This document shows positions 14,484 through 22,356 of a DNA stretch of 24,586 nucleotides, piece by piece; position 1 is the stretch's first letter, and the number at the start of each line of letters is the position of its first letter. The DNA lies in NCBI GenBank assembly GCA_023409675.1, contig JAEYRC010000199.1:1-24586 (forward strand). The letters are read 5' to 3'. Made by a program: the position numbers and the translations under genes. Below the pieces are notes generated by a model, which did no database searches, was not told where the DNA came from, and saw nothing but the letters and a program-made list of their open reading frames with translations. Origin of the DNA: Bacteroidota bacterium (GTDB lineage: Bacteria > Bacteroidota > Bacteroidia > Chitinophagales > Chitinophagaceae).

Positions 14484-14557
14484 TGGACCCTGCCGGGCTC
14501 GAACCAGCGACCCTCTGATTATGAGTCAGATGCTCTAACCAACTGAGCTAAGGGTCC
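14484..14557 (-). tRNA. tRNA with CAU anticodon (tRNA-Ile2 more likely than elongator tRNA-Met)
   Basis: A complete 74-nt cloverleaf without encoded CCA: acceptor GGACCCT / AGGGTCC, D stem GCTC/GAGC, anticodon stem TCTGA/TCAGA with loop CTCATAA, and T stem GCTGG/CCGGC (one G-T pair) with TTCGAGC. The anticodon CAT is at 14521-14523. Such a tRNA reads AUG as elongator Met, or AUA as Ile if C34 is converted to lysidine by TilS. The acceptor pairs C4-G69 and C5-G68 are those reported to favour TilS recognition in E. coli tRNA-Ile2, and the sequence resembles that species (GG-CCC-TTAGCTCAG) more than tRNA-Met. The lack of a strictly paired C1 mismatch excludes initiator tRNA. Confidence 0.95.
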
Positions 14558-14704
14558 TGAAAAAAGACAGCATATGAAATTCTGCCTTTCCCCGGGCTGC
14601 GAAATTAGAGAAATCTTGCATACCGGCCCCAACAAATTTGATGGTTATTTGAGATTTCAGGCAGCAAAACGCCCTGTCAACTGGTCTATAAGGTATCAAT
14701 TGCT

Positions 14705-15283
14705 ATGCTGCCAACTGAAAAACTACGATTACTTCAGGAACAGATTGCTGTTTATGACGATGAATCGGCCTATAAAGCCCTTTTTTTATCGTTCAGTTTA
14801 CCGCTGCGCCAGTTCGCTTTTACATTCATCCCTTCAATGCAGATCGCGGAAGAAATTGTGTCTGACGTATTTATCCGTCTCTGGATAAACCGGAAAAGCC
14901 TGACCCGCATTGAACAGCTAAGAGTTTATCTTTTTAAAAGTACTCGCAATACAGCCCTCAATTACATTCGGAAAAATAAGCGCTTTGCCAGTGAACCCGC
15001 TGGCGAAACTCATAACGCCCTGCCCTGTCCGAACCCTAATCCGGAACAAGTGATGCTGAATGCAGAGATGACCCGACGGATTCATATGGCGGTCAACGAT
15101 CTTCCTCCCCGATGCCGTTACATTTTCATGCTTGCTAAAGAGCATGGACTGCGCTATAAAGAGATCGCCGAAATAATGAAAATTTCGGTTAAAACCATCG
15201 ACAATCAGTTGGCAATTGCGTTGAAAAAAATTGCGCAGGTTGCCCGCGTTGAAGCGGAAAAAAAGCTTCCTGCCCGCAGATAA
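14705..15283 (+). CDS. ECF RNA polymerase sigma factor of the glucan locus
   Basis: This 192-residue protein has the two sigma domains of Bacteroidota SusC-linked ECF factors. Region 2 (about 22-90) shows 'AYKALFLSFSLPLRQFAF', 'AEEIVSDVFIRLWINRKSL' and 'RVYLFKSTRNTALNYIRKN'; region 4 (about 125-178) shows 'AVNDLPPRCRYIFMLAKEHG' and the helix-turn-helix 'YKEIAEIMKISVKTIDNQLA'. It should direct RNA polymerase to the promoter of the downstream susC-susD genes, and perhaps to its own, when released by the FecR protein encoded 64 bp downstream. The start at 14705 places the first helix at the usual distance from region 2. The only gene upstream is a divergent tRNA. Confidence 0.95.
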   Translation: MLPTEKLRLLQEQIAVYDDESAYKALFLSFSLPLRQFAFTFIPSMQIAEEIVSDVFIRLWINRKSLTRIEQLRVYLFKSTRNTALNYIRKNKRFASEPAGETHNALPCPNPNPEQVMLNAEMTRRIHMAVNDLPPRCRYIFMLAKEHGLRYKEIAEIMKISVKTIDNQLAIALKKIAQVARVEAEKKLPARR

Positions 15284-15347
15284 AAAAAAGTTTTTACCGG
15301 TTTAGTAGATTTTCATTCGGGCATTGTCTTTACTCTACAGTTGAACC

Positions 15348-16412
15348 ATGGCGACCGAAAGAATCTTCCACCTGATTGCGCGGCAAAAAGCCGGAGAACT
15401 CTCTCCGGAAGAAACGATAGAACTGGAAGAACTTATCCGGCTCAATCCTGGTTGGCATTTTTCACTGGATATGCTCACGGAGTATTGGGAAATGCGGGAA
15501 CATCAACTGGTTGACGGGGAGGCAGTCTATGAACGGCATCGTGACAGGCTGAAGAATCCGGTAAATCATTTGCCGCCCGGAAATACAGTAGGAATGAAGA
15601 TTCGCAAACACCTGAATTGGGCGGTTCCGGTAGCAGTCATTGTGCTGATCATGATATTCTTCGCCAAGCCCTCATTAACTTCCTTACCCGAAACCACAAC
15701 CGTAGCCCGGCAATTGAAGACCGTTGCCACCGATAATGGATCAAGGTCTAAAGTTATGTTACCGGATGGATCGGCAGTATGGCTTAATGCCGGTTCAACC
15801 CTCACCTATGATGATGATTTTGGAGAAGACAATCGATTGGTCAATCTTACGGGGGAGGCTTATTTCGATGTGGTTAAAGACAGCATTAGGCCCTTTTTTA
15901 TTCATACCCCGGTAATGAAGGTGAAGGTGACCGGAACAATCCTGAATATTAAATCCTATTCCGGCGATGATCAGGCTGAGGCTTCATTGATACGAGGAAG
16001 TATAGAAGTGACTGCCAATGATTTTCCGGAAAAGCAGTATATCCTGAAACCCAGTGAAAAAATCATACTTAGAAATACTGCAAATACCAATGCAGCCACA
16101 ACACCCGGTACAAATTCCCGGCCTGAACTTTCACTTGCCTCGGTGGGCTTTCTGCCATCCGACAGTTCGATCGTGGAAACGTCATGGGTGATGAATAAGC
16201 TGGTATTTGTAAACGAACCACTTGAAGATCTGGCGGTAATGCTTACCCGGTGGTACGGCGTGCCGGTTGAGCTGGAGGATAAGAACTTAAAAAATATTCG
16301 GTTTACCGGAAATTTTGAGCACGAAACACTGGCCCAGGCATTGGAAGCGTTGCAACTGACAGGAGGTTTTCACTTCAAACAACAGGAATCAGGCTTTATT
16401 ATTTATAAATAA
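15348..16412 (+). CDS. FecR-type anti-sigma factor / sensor
   Basis: This 354-residue protein has the three-part layout of Bacteroidota FecR proteins. The N-terminal cytosolic part (1-88) binds the sigma factor; a single transmembrane helix (about 91-107, 'WAVPVAVIVLIMIFF') crosses the inner membrane; the periplasmic part holds the FecR domain ('VMLPDGSAVWLNAGSTLTYD' near 135-154, 'VNLTGEAYFDVVKD' and 'PVMKVKVTGTILNIKSY') and a C-terminal DUF4974 / STN-like segment ('LEDLAVMLTRWYGVPVEL' ... 'FTGNFEHETLAQALEALQ'). It should receive a signal from the STN domain of the SusC-like receptor downstream and then free the sigma factor. It is separated from the sigma gene by 64 bp and from susC by 102 bp, leaving room for promoters in both gaps. 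Confidence 0.95.
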   Translation: MATERIFHLIARQKAGELSPEETIELEELIRLNPGWHFSLDMLTEYWEMREHQLVDGEAVYERHRDRLKNPVNHLPPGNTVGMKIRKHLNWAVPVAVIVLIMIFFAKPSLTSLPETTTVARQLKTVATDNGSRSKVMLPDGSAVWLNAGSTLTYDDDFGEDNRLVNLTGEAYFDVVKDSIRPFFIHTPVMKVKVTGTILNIKSYSGDDQAEASLIRGSIEVTANDFPEKQYILKPSEKIILRNTANTNAATTPGTNSRPELSLASVGFLPSDSSIVETSWVMNKLVFVNEPLEDLAVMLTRWYGVPVELEDKNLKNIRFTGNFEHETLAQALEALQLTGGFHFKQQESGFIIYK

Positions 16413-16514
16413 CAGAATACAAAACTTTAACGAATACGTATATAGTAAACTGGTTTATTACTCTTACAGGCTGATGAAATTCAGCAGCCATTATTAACAA
16501 TTCAATGCTTCTGT

Positions 16515-19500
16515 ATGAAAAGAGCTGAGAAAACACCGGCACGCTCCGGAATTGAACGTTTTTCCAGATTGTTCAGGTACCTGACGGGTGCCATGATTAT
16601 TTTATTGCTGGCAAGTCCGCCGGCATCAGCAAAAGAACCTGTTCAGGACAGGATCTCAATTAGCCTGCATGGACTGACCATGCAACAGGCCCTTTCAGCG
16701 ATTGAACAAAAAAGCAATTATCGTTTTTTGTATCAACAGGCCCTTATCGCTGATATCAACAAAGTGGATATCGAAGCCCGCAACGAAAAAATGCCGGGCT
16801 TTCTTAAAAGGCTTTTCCTTAATACCGGGGTTGATTTTCAGTTTATGGAGAACAACCTCATCGTATTAAAAAATGGCCGGGTAGTCCTGGCCGATACCAC
16901 GGTAACCGGAAAGGTCACCATGCCCGACGGATCGCCTGCCATAGGCGTAACCGTTAGTGTAAAAGGCAGTACCGCCGGTACAGCCACCGATGAGAATGGT
17001 AATTACACCATCACGGTTCCGGAAAATTCTACCCTGATATTTTCATCTATAGGGTTTCAGACAGTTGAAATGCCTGTGGGTGGAAGAACTTCAATCAATG
17101 TTACCCTGGCGGAAGATACCTCCGACCTGGAAGAAGTAGTGGTTATCGGATATGGTACGGCCAGTAAGCGGGATCTTACAGGATCTATCGTTACCATAAA
17201 AGCGGAAGAGATCGCCAACCAGCCTTCTGCCAACCCCCTGTCACTGCTGCAGGGAAAAGTTACCGGCTTATCTGTGGTAAACTCGGGTCGCCCCGGCGCA
17301 GAGCCGGATATCCGTATCAGGGGTACCAATACGATCAATGGCGTTAAACCGGTCTATATTGTTGATGGTATATTGAACGATAACATCAACTTCCTGAACC
17401 CTGCCGATATTGAATCAATTGAAATCCTTAAAGATCCCTCCTCCCTGGCGATCTTCGGGGTACGTGGGGCGAATGGCGCCATCGCGATCACCACTAAAAA
17501 AGCAAAGGCAGGCCAAACGCTTGTTAACTTCAATACATCAGTGGGTGTTAAGCGGGTGCAGGACAGAATTGATCTCACCAATGCCGCTCAATTCCGGGAA
17601 TTGTATACCGAACAACTCCTGAATCAGGATGCAAACGCATTTGATTATACGAACTGGAATGCCAATACCGACTGGCAGGATGAAATATTTCAGGATGCGG
17701 TACTGAACTACAATAACATCAGCATTACCGGCGCGTCTGAAAAGAATCGTTTTTACCTGGGTCTTGGATATATTCATGAAGAAGGCCTGATTCTGAATGA
17801 AGTGTATAAGAAATACACCCTGAATTTCAGTGATGAGCTTCGGGTTACGAATAATATCCGTTTCGGGGTTACCCTGAATGCTTATACGGCAAATCTTCCC
17901 GTTGAGCGGGGTGTCGGTTCGGCAATACGGGCCGCACCTATTGCGCCGGTACGTGATCCGGCTACAGGCCTGCTGCATACGCTGCCCTCCTTCCAGCGGG
18001 CACAGGTTTTCAATCCACTCGTTAATATTGATCTTGAAAAAAACACCCAGATCAGAAAAGAATATCGGGCAGTGGGAAGTATTTATGGTGAAGTGGATTT
18101 CCTGAAAAATTTCAATTTCCGCGCCCAGTTGTTTGCTGATTACGGGTTTAATACCAACCGTGGCTATGCGCCTATCCTCTTCGTTTACAATCCGGAAATT
18201 ACCGGTGCCGATAAACGGGATACCTCACGGCAAACCACATCTGTCAACCAGGGACAAAACATTTATCCTAAAACACAGATGGATTACCTGCTGACCTATA
18301 AAAATTCTTTTGGCGACCATAACCTGACGCTTCTTGGTGGGGTTACAACCTATTACAGTGCGTTTGAAGGTACCAGCGCTTCAATTCAGCAGGGTACAGC
18401 GCAGTTAATTCCTAATAATCCAAACTACTGGTATGTTGATCAGGTAGGAGATCCTTCAACAAGGCTGGGTTCGGGCAGTGCCTGGGAAGATGCATCCTTA
18501 TCTTACCTTGCCCGTGCACTGTATAGTTTCAACAGTAAATACCTTATCAACGCCTCCTTCCGCAGAGACGGCAGCAGTCAGTTTTACCGCCTGGGCAATC
18601 AATGGAAAAATTTCGCGGCAGTGGGACTTGGCTGGGTAGTAAGTGAAGAAAATTTCTTCTCCGGTGTTAATACACTGAATTACCTCAAGCTCAAAGGATC
18701 ATGGGGAGTGCTGGGTAATAAAAACATTGGCGACCGATTCCGGTATCCGGCATACCCAACCCTGTCAAGCGCCAATTCCGGCGTATTTGGTGAGAATGTA
18801 GTCGCTGCCCTGCAACGGGAATATATACCTTCTTCCTCGCTTAATTGGGAGTCTGTTCACTCATGGGAAACCGGTTTTGAACTTCGGGCATTCGATAATC
18901 GCCTGAGCTTCGAAGCCAATTATTATTCTAAATTAACCAAAGATGTACTCACCGTTGTGCCCGGTCCCTCAGGAACTGCACCCGGTTTGGATAATCTTGG
19001 AGAAATCGCCAACAACGGCTTTGAATTTGCAGCCACCTGGAGTCAGCAGTTGTCTGATGACGCTGAATTTTCCATTTCAGGAAACCTGACCACCGTTAAT
19101 AATAAGGTGAACCGACTGAATCTGTCAGGGTTCGAGATCATTAACGGACCTTCCCGCACCACCGCCGGATTCCCGATCGGATACTTTTATGGTTATGTTC
19201 ATGATGGTATCTATCAGACCCAGTTCGAAATCCTGAAATCACCGGCAAGCGGTATCGGATCTGTTTTTCCCGGCGATATCAAATACCGCGATCTGAATGG
19301 CGATGGCAGAATCACACCTGCTGACAGAACAGTAATCGGAAACCCAACCCCTGACTTTATGTACGGAGGTTCTGTACAGTTCATGTATAAAGGTCTTGAC
19401 GTGAGTGTAGATCTGCAGGGAGTTTATGGAAATGAAATTTTCCGGGTATGGGATCAGGGAACTTTCGCGGATGTTAACTACCTGAGCAAAAGGCTGGAAC

Positions 19501-19829
19501 GCTGGAATGGTATCGGCACATCAAACTGGGAACCTATCCTCAGCTCACGCCGCGCCAGCAACTATCAGAATTCATCTTATTGGATAGAGGATGGCAGTTT
19601 CTTCAGAATCAGAAACCTTCAACTGGGTTATACCTTTAATCCGCAAACACTGAATCGTGCAGGTATCAAATCGCTGCGCATTTATGTGAACGCGCAGAAC
19701 CTGGCGACCTTTACCAACAGTACCGGCTATACACCTGAGATCGGCGGTTCTCCCACATCATTTGGGGTAGACAACGGAACCTATCCGGTTCCCGCTATTT
19801 ATACCGCTGGTCTTAATCTAAACTTTTAA
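16515..19829 (+). CDS. SusC-like TonB-dependent glycan transporter with STN signalling domain
   Basis: This 1104-residue protein is an outer-membrane SusC/RagA-type TonB-dependent transporter. In order: a long, Arg-rich signal peptide (about 1-39, cleavage after 'PPASA'), an STN domain (about 46-118, 'SLHGLTMQQALSAIEQ'), a carboxypeptidase-regulatory-like domain (about 128-200, 'VTGKVTMPDGSPAIGVTVSV'), the motif 'EEVVVIGYGTASKRDLTGS' opening the plug (206-224), plug stretches 'LLQGKVTGLSVVNSG', 'DIRIRGTNTING' and 'PVYIVDGI', and the barrel to a terminal '...YTAGLNLNF'. The STN domain marks it as a transducer that talks to FecR. SusD is encoded 11 bp downstream, forming the lidded complex that imports oligosaccharides. 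It is longer than plain SusC because of the STN domain. The substrate, beta-1,2-glucan, is inferred from the enzyme in the locus. Confidence 0.96.
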   Translation: MKRAEKTPARSGIERFSRLFRYLTGAMIILLLASPPASAKEPVQDRISISLHGLTMQQALSAIEQKSNYRFLYQQALIADINKVDIEARNEKMPGFLKRLFLNTGVDFQFMENNLIVLKNGRVVLADTTVTGKVTMPDGSPAIGVTVSVKGSTAGTATDENGNYTITVPENSTLIFSSIGFQTVEMPVGGRTSINVTLAEDTSDLEEVVVIGYGTASKRDLTGSIVTIKAEEIANQPSANPLSLLQGKVTGLSVVNSGRPGAEPDIRIRGTNTINGVKPVYIVDGILNDNINFLNPADIESIEILKDPSSLAIFGVRGANGAIAITTKKAKAGQTLVNFNTSVGVKRVQDRIDLTNAAQFRELYTEQLLNQDANAFDYTNWNANTDWQDEIFQDAVLNYNNISITGASEKNRFYLGLGYIHEEGLILNEVYKKYTLNFSDELRVTNNIRFGVTLNAYTANLPVERGVGSAIRAAPIAPVRDPATGLLHTLPSFQRAQVFNPLVNIDLEKNTQIRKEYRAVGSIYGEVDFLKNFNFRAQLFADYGFNTNRGYAPILFVYNPEITGADKRDTSRQTTSVNQGQNIYPKTQMDYLLTYKNSFGDHNLTLLGGVTTYYSAFEGTSASIQQGTAQLIPNNPNYWYVDQVGDPSTRLGSGSAWEDASLSYLARALYSFNSKYLINASFRRDGSSQFYRLGNQWKNFAAVGLGWVVSEENFFSGVNTLNYLKLKGSWGVLGNKNIGDRFRYPAYPTLSSANSGVFGENVVAALQREYIPSSSLNWESVHSWETGFELRAFDNRLSFEANYYSKLTKDVLTVVPGPSGTAPGLDNLGEIANNGFEFAATWSQQLSDDAEFSISGNLTTVNNKVNRLNLSGFEIINGPSRTTAGFPIGYFYGYVHDGIYQTQFEILKSPASGIGSVFPGDIKYRDLNGDGRITPADRTVIGNPTPDFMYGGSVQFMYKGLDVSVDLQGVYGNEIFRVWDQGTFADVNYLSKRLERWNGIGTSNWEPILSSRRASNYQNSSYWIEDGSFFRIRNLQLGYTFNPQTLNRAGIKSLRIYVNAQNLATFTNSTGYTPEIGGSPTSFGVDNGTYPVPAIYTAGLNLNF

Positions 19830-19840
19830 ATCATTAGTAT

Positions 19841-21334
19841 ATGAAAAGAATCTTGATAAACAGATGGTGCCTGCTTCCGGTGTTGTTGTTGGTGGTATCC
19901 CTGTCTGCATGTAAAAAGGACTTCCTCGACAGAAGACCGCAGGGCCGCTTCACCGATGAAGACATTCCTGCCGGATCCTACGATGCTAAAGTATTTGCTG
20001 CCTACGCGTTGCTCAGAGCCAGCGGTTTCAACGACCACCTGTACCTGGGTATTCACAGCTATCGTTCAGATGAAGCGATGAAAGGAAGCACACAGGCCGA
20101 CGGTGCAGTTCACGGCCAGATGTATGATGAGTTTCAGTACGATGCCACCAATGGTGGAATTCAAACTTACTGGACCGACCATTATGCCCTGATCATCGCG
20201 GCTAATGAGATTATTCATGATATTGATTCACTTGGATTGAATGATCCCAGTCCCATAATCAATCGCGCTGAAGCTAAATTCCTCCGTGCTTTTGCGTATT
20301 TCGACCTGGTACGCTCATTTGGAGAAGTGCCACTTGTAGATTTCAAGATCTATGAAGCGGGTGATGTGAATGTGCCGAAAAGTCCAGCGGCAGCAATATA
20401 TACCCTGATCGATGCCGACCTGCAGGAAGCTGCAAGCGCCCTGCCGCCATCCTGGGGTGCGCAATATCCCGGACGACTTACCAGCGGAGCAGCTATGGCA
20501 CTGCACGCCAGAACTTACCTGTTTCGCAGCGACTGGGCGAATGCACTCACCACAGCAAAGGGTGTGATAAACCTCAACCAGTACGGACTGGTATCAAACT
20601 ACGGCAGTCAGTTCCGTAAATCAGGTGAAAATGGTCCGGAATCCATTTTTGAGATTCAGGCTTACTTTACTCAAACCCAGGATTTTGGCATCATGTATTC
20701 CAATGTTCAGGGTGTTCGCGGTGCCGGTCAGTGGGATCTGGGCTGGGGCTGGAATACACCTACACAGAAGCTGGTTGATGAATACGAAACCGGCGATCCG
20801 CGCAGAATTGAAACCATCCTGTATTCCGGTGGTGTGGATCCGCTTTTCGGAGAAAATGTACCTGCGGGGCTGGCCAGGCCGTACTGGAATAAGAAAATTT
20901 ATACCAATCCGGCCGACAGAGCCGCACTCAACAACCGGTTTGGCCGCTGGATGAATCACCGGATCATCCGCTATGCCGATGTGCTGTTAATGGCTGCCGA
21001 AGCAGCTAATGAATTGGGCGGTGCCCAAAATACCACAGATGCGCTCGCCTGGCTCGAAATGGTCCGCGGAAGAGCGAGAGGAAGCAATGCCTCGATCCTG
21101 CCGGCGGTAACCACCACCGATCAGGGTGAACTTCGGGAAGCGATCCGTCATGAACGTTTTGTTGAACTGGGCATGGAAGAGCAGCGTTTCTTCGACCTGG
21201 TACGCTGGAGAATTGATGTGGATGTTCTTACCGGCGAAGGGTTCAACTATCAACCCAAACACCGCTTGCTGCCGCTTCCGCAGGCTGAAATTGATAAATC
21301 AGGCGGAACGCTGATTCAGAATCCCGACTATTAA
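19841..21334 (+). CDS. SusD/RagB-family glycan-binding lipoprotein
   Basis: This 497-residue protein is the SusD partner of the preceding SusC. It has a lipoprotein signal ending 'VSLSACKKDFLDRRP' (acylated C24, residues 20-34), and SusD-family landmarks: 'YWTDHYALIIAANEIIHDID' near residue 110, 'RAEAKFLRAFAYFDLVRSFGEVPLV' (142-166), 'RLTSGAAMALHARTYLF' near 213, and the C-terminal 'RYADVLLMAAEAANELGG', 'IRHERFVELGMEEQRFFDLVRW' and 'HRLLPLPQAEID'. It sits on the cell surface as a lid over the SusC channel and binds the glycan. The gene follows susC by 11 bp, so they are co-transcribed. It is of normal length and appears intact. Confidence 0.96.
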   Translation: MKRILINRWCLLPVLLLVVSLSACKKDFLDRRPQGRFTDEDIPAGSYDAKVFAAYALLRASGFNDHLYLGIHSYRSDEAMKGSTQADGAVHGQMYDEFQYDATNGGIQTYWTDHYALIIAANEIIHDIDSLGLNDPSPIINRAEAKFLRAFAYFDLVRSFGEVPLVDFKIYEAGDVNVPKSPAAAIYTLIDADLQEAASALPPSWGAQYPGRLTSGAAMALHARTYLFRSDWANALTTAKGVINLNQYGLVSNYGSQFRKSGENGPESIFEIQAYFTQTQDFGIMYSNVQGVRGAGQWDLGWGWNTPTQKLVDEYETGDPRRIETILYSGGVDPLFGENVPAGLARPYWNKKIYTNPADRAALNNRFGRWMNHRIIRYADVLLMAAEAANELGGAQNTTDALAWLEMVRGRARGSNASILPAVTTTDQGELREAIRHERFVELGMEEQRFFDLVRWRIDVDVLTGEGFNYQPKHRLLPLPQAEIDKSGGTLIQNPDY

Positions 21335-21356
21335 CCGATACTAAAACATTATCAAT

Positions 21357-22238
21357 ATGAAATTACTTAAACCGATAGCTTGTATTGCCCTCTTAGCGGT
21401 TGTAGCGGGAACCTTGTTTTCCTGCCAGAAAATGTATCGACCCGAACTTGGAGAAATCATGTACGATCCGGAACCGCCACCATATGAACCGCTCAAATCC
21501 TTTTTTAATTTTGACGGAAATCTTAATGATGCCGGAGAAAATGACCTCACGGGCACACCGGTTAATACCCGTTTTGTTGCGGGGGTGAAGGGAGAAGCGA
21601 TTGCATTTGACGCGGGTGGTTACCTGCTGCTACCCGTGGTGGGAGATACCGTGCGCTATCCCAATGAGATTGTTGGACTCCCGGCCGATTCAATAGCCGC
21701 ATTGGGCAGCCTGACCGTGGCATTCTGGATGAATGTTCCCGGACCCGTACAGGGCGGTGCGCAGGGGGTGTTCTCTATTTCGAACAGGAATCTGTTCTGG
21801 GGTAACTTCGACATATTCCTCGAAAATTTCGACGGCGGTGATGAAGCATTTTTAAAGGTGCATATGTTCAATACCAATGCGCCGAACGGTGTGGGTGAAC
21901 AATGGAATGAAGTGAAGATTCCCGGTGCACTCAATAAATGGACGCATATTGCGGTAACCTATGATGCCAATACATCGTCGTTCACTATTTATGCCGATGG
22001 AACTCCAACCGCGATCAATAATAAAATTCTCGATGGCGGAAACTATGGTCGTCTGGCCTTTAAAGATTTCAACGGTATGGTAATCGGAAATCACCATTTT
22101 CAAACCACACCTTCATTAACCAATCATGGCCCTCAGAGCTGGGCTTCCCAGGTTAAAGGCCCAATCGATAATTTCCGGCTGTACAACCGGGCATTGACTG
22201 CTTCAGAAATTAATGCCCTCTATACCGGTAATGATTAA
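21357..22238 (+). CDS. LamG/concanavalin A-like surface lipoprotein, probable glycan-binding protein
   Basis: This 293-residue protein has a lipoprotein signal with C23 in 'TLFSCQK'. The rest is a single LamG/laminin-G-3-like jelly roll: 'LKSFFNFDGNLNDAGENDLTG' near 43-63, 'GVKGEAIAFDAGGYLLLP' near 75, 'LGSLTVAFWMNVPG' near 118, 'NKWTHIAVTYDANTSSFTIYADG' near 197, and a closing 'IDNFRLYNRALTASEINALY' (270-289). Proteins of this form placed right after SusD in such loci act as surface glycan-binding proteins or non-catalytic accessories. There is no obvious catalytic motif. It lies 22 bp after susD and is followed by a strong terminator, so it should be the last gene of the susC-susD transcript. 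Confidence 0.9.
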   Translation: MKLLKPIACIALLAVVAGTLFSCQKMYRPELGEIMYDPEPPPYEPLKSFFNFDGNLNDAGENDLTGTPVNTRFVAGVKGEAIAFDAGGYLLLPVVGDTVRYPNEIVGLPADSIAALGSLTVAFWMNVPGPVQGGAQGVFSISNRNLFWGNFDIFLENFDGGDEAFLKVHMFNTNAPNGVGEQWNEVKIPGALNKWTHIAVTYDANTSSFTIYADGTPTAINNKILDGGNYGRLAFKDFNGMVIGNHHFQTTPSLTNHGPQSWASQVKGPIDNFRLYNRALTASEINALYTGND

Positions 22239-22243
22239 CCTAC

Positions 22244-22287
22244 AACGGTTCCTGGCGATTTTTTTAGTCAGGAACCGTTTTTTTTTC
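22244..22287 (+). terminator. Strong intrinsic terminator inside the glucan locus
   Basis: Two perfect 11-bp arms, AACGGTTCCTG (22244-22254) and CAGGAACCGTT (22269-22279), with a 14-nt loop are followed by a run of T to 22286. It begins 6 bp after the stop of the LamG gene and lies upstream of the glucanase gene, so it divides the locus into two transcription units or allows only partial read-through. Confidence 0.9.
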
Positions 22288-22356
22288 CTGCCATAACTGC
22301 ATCGCTGATCCGGAACGATCGGTATAGAAACTCCTTTGTTAATCCAATCAGATGAA

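Noticed and set aside
14484..14557. tRNA gene as an attachment site for an integrated element carrying the glucan locus
   Set aside because: The locus lies on the 5' side of the tRNA, whereas integration normally uses the 3' end; no integrase and no repeated tRNA 3' fragment is seen.
14574..14888. A 104-codon plus-strand frame overlapping the sigma factor gene
   Set aside because: It is in another frame and overlaps the well-supported sigma factor; its composition (many Cys, Arg, Ser) is not protein-like.
16448..16496. Short dyad GCTGA-TGAAAT-TCAGC and AT-rich sequence before susC as a definite promoter or operator
   Set aside because: The arms are only 5 bp, no T-run follows, and no TAnnTTTG element is present; not enough to call a site.
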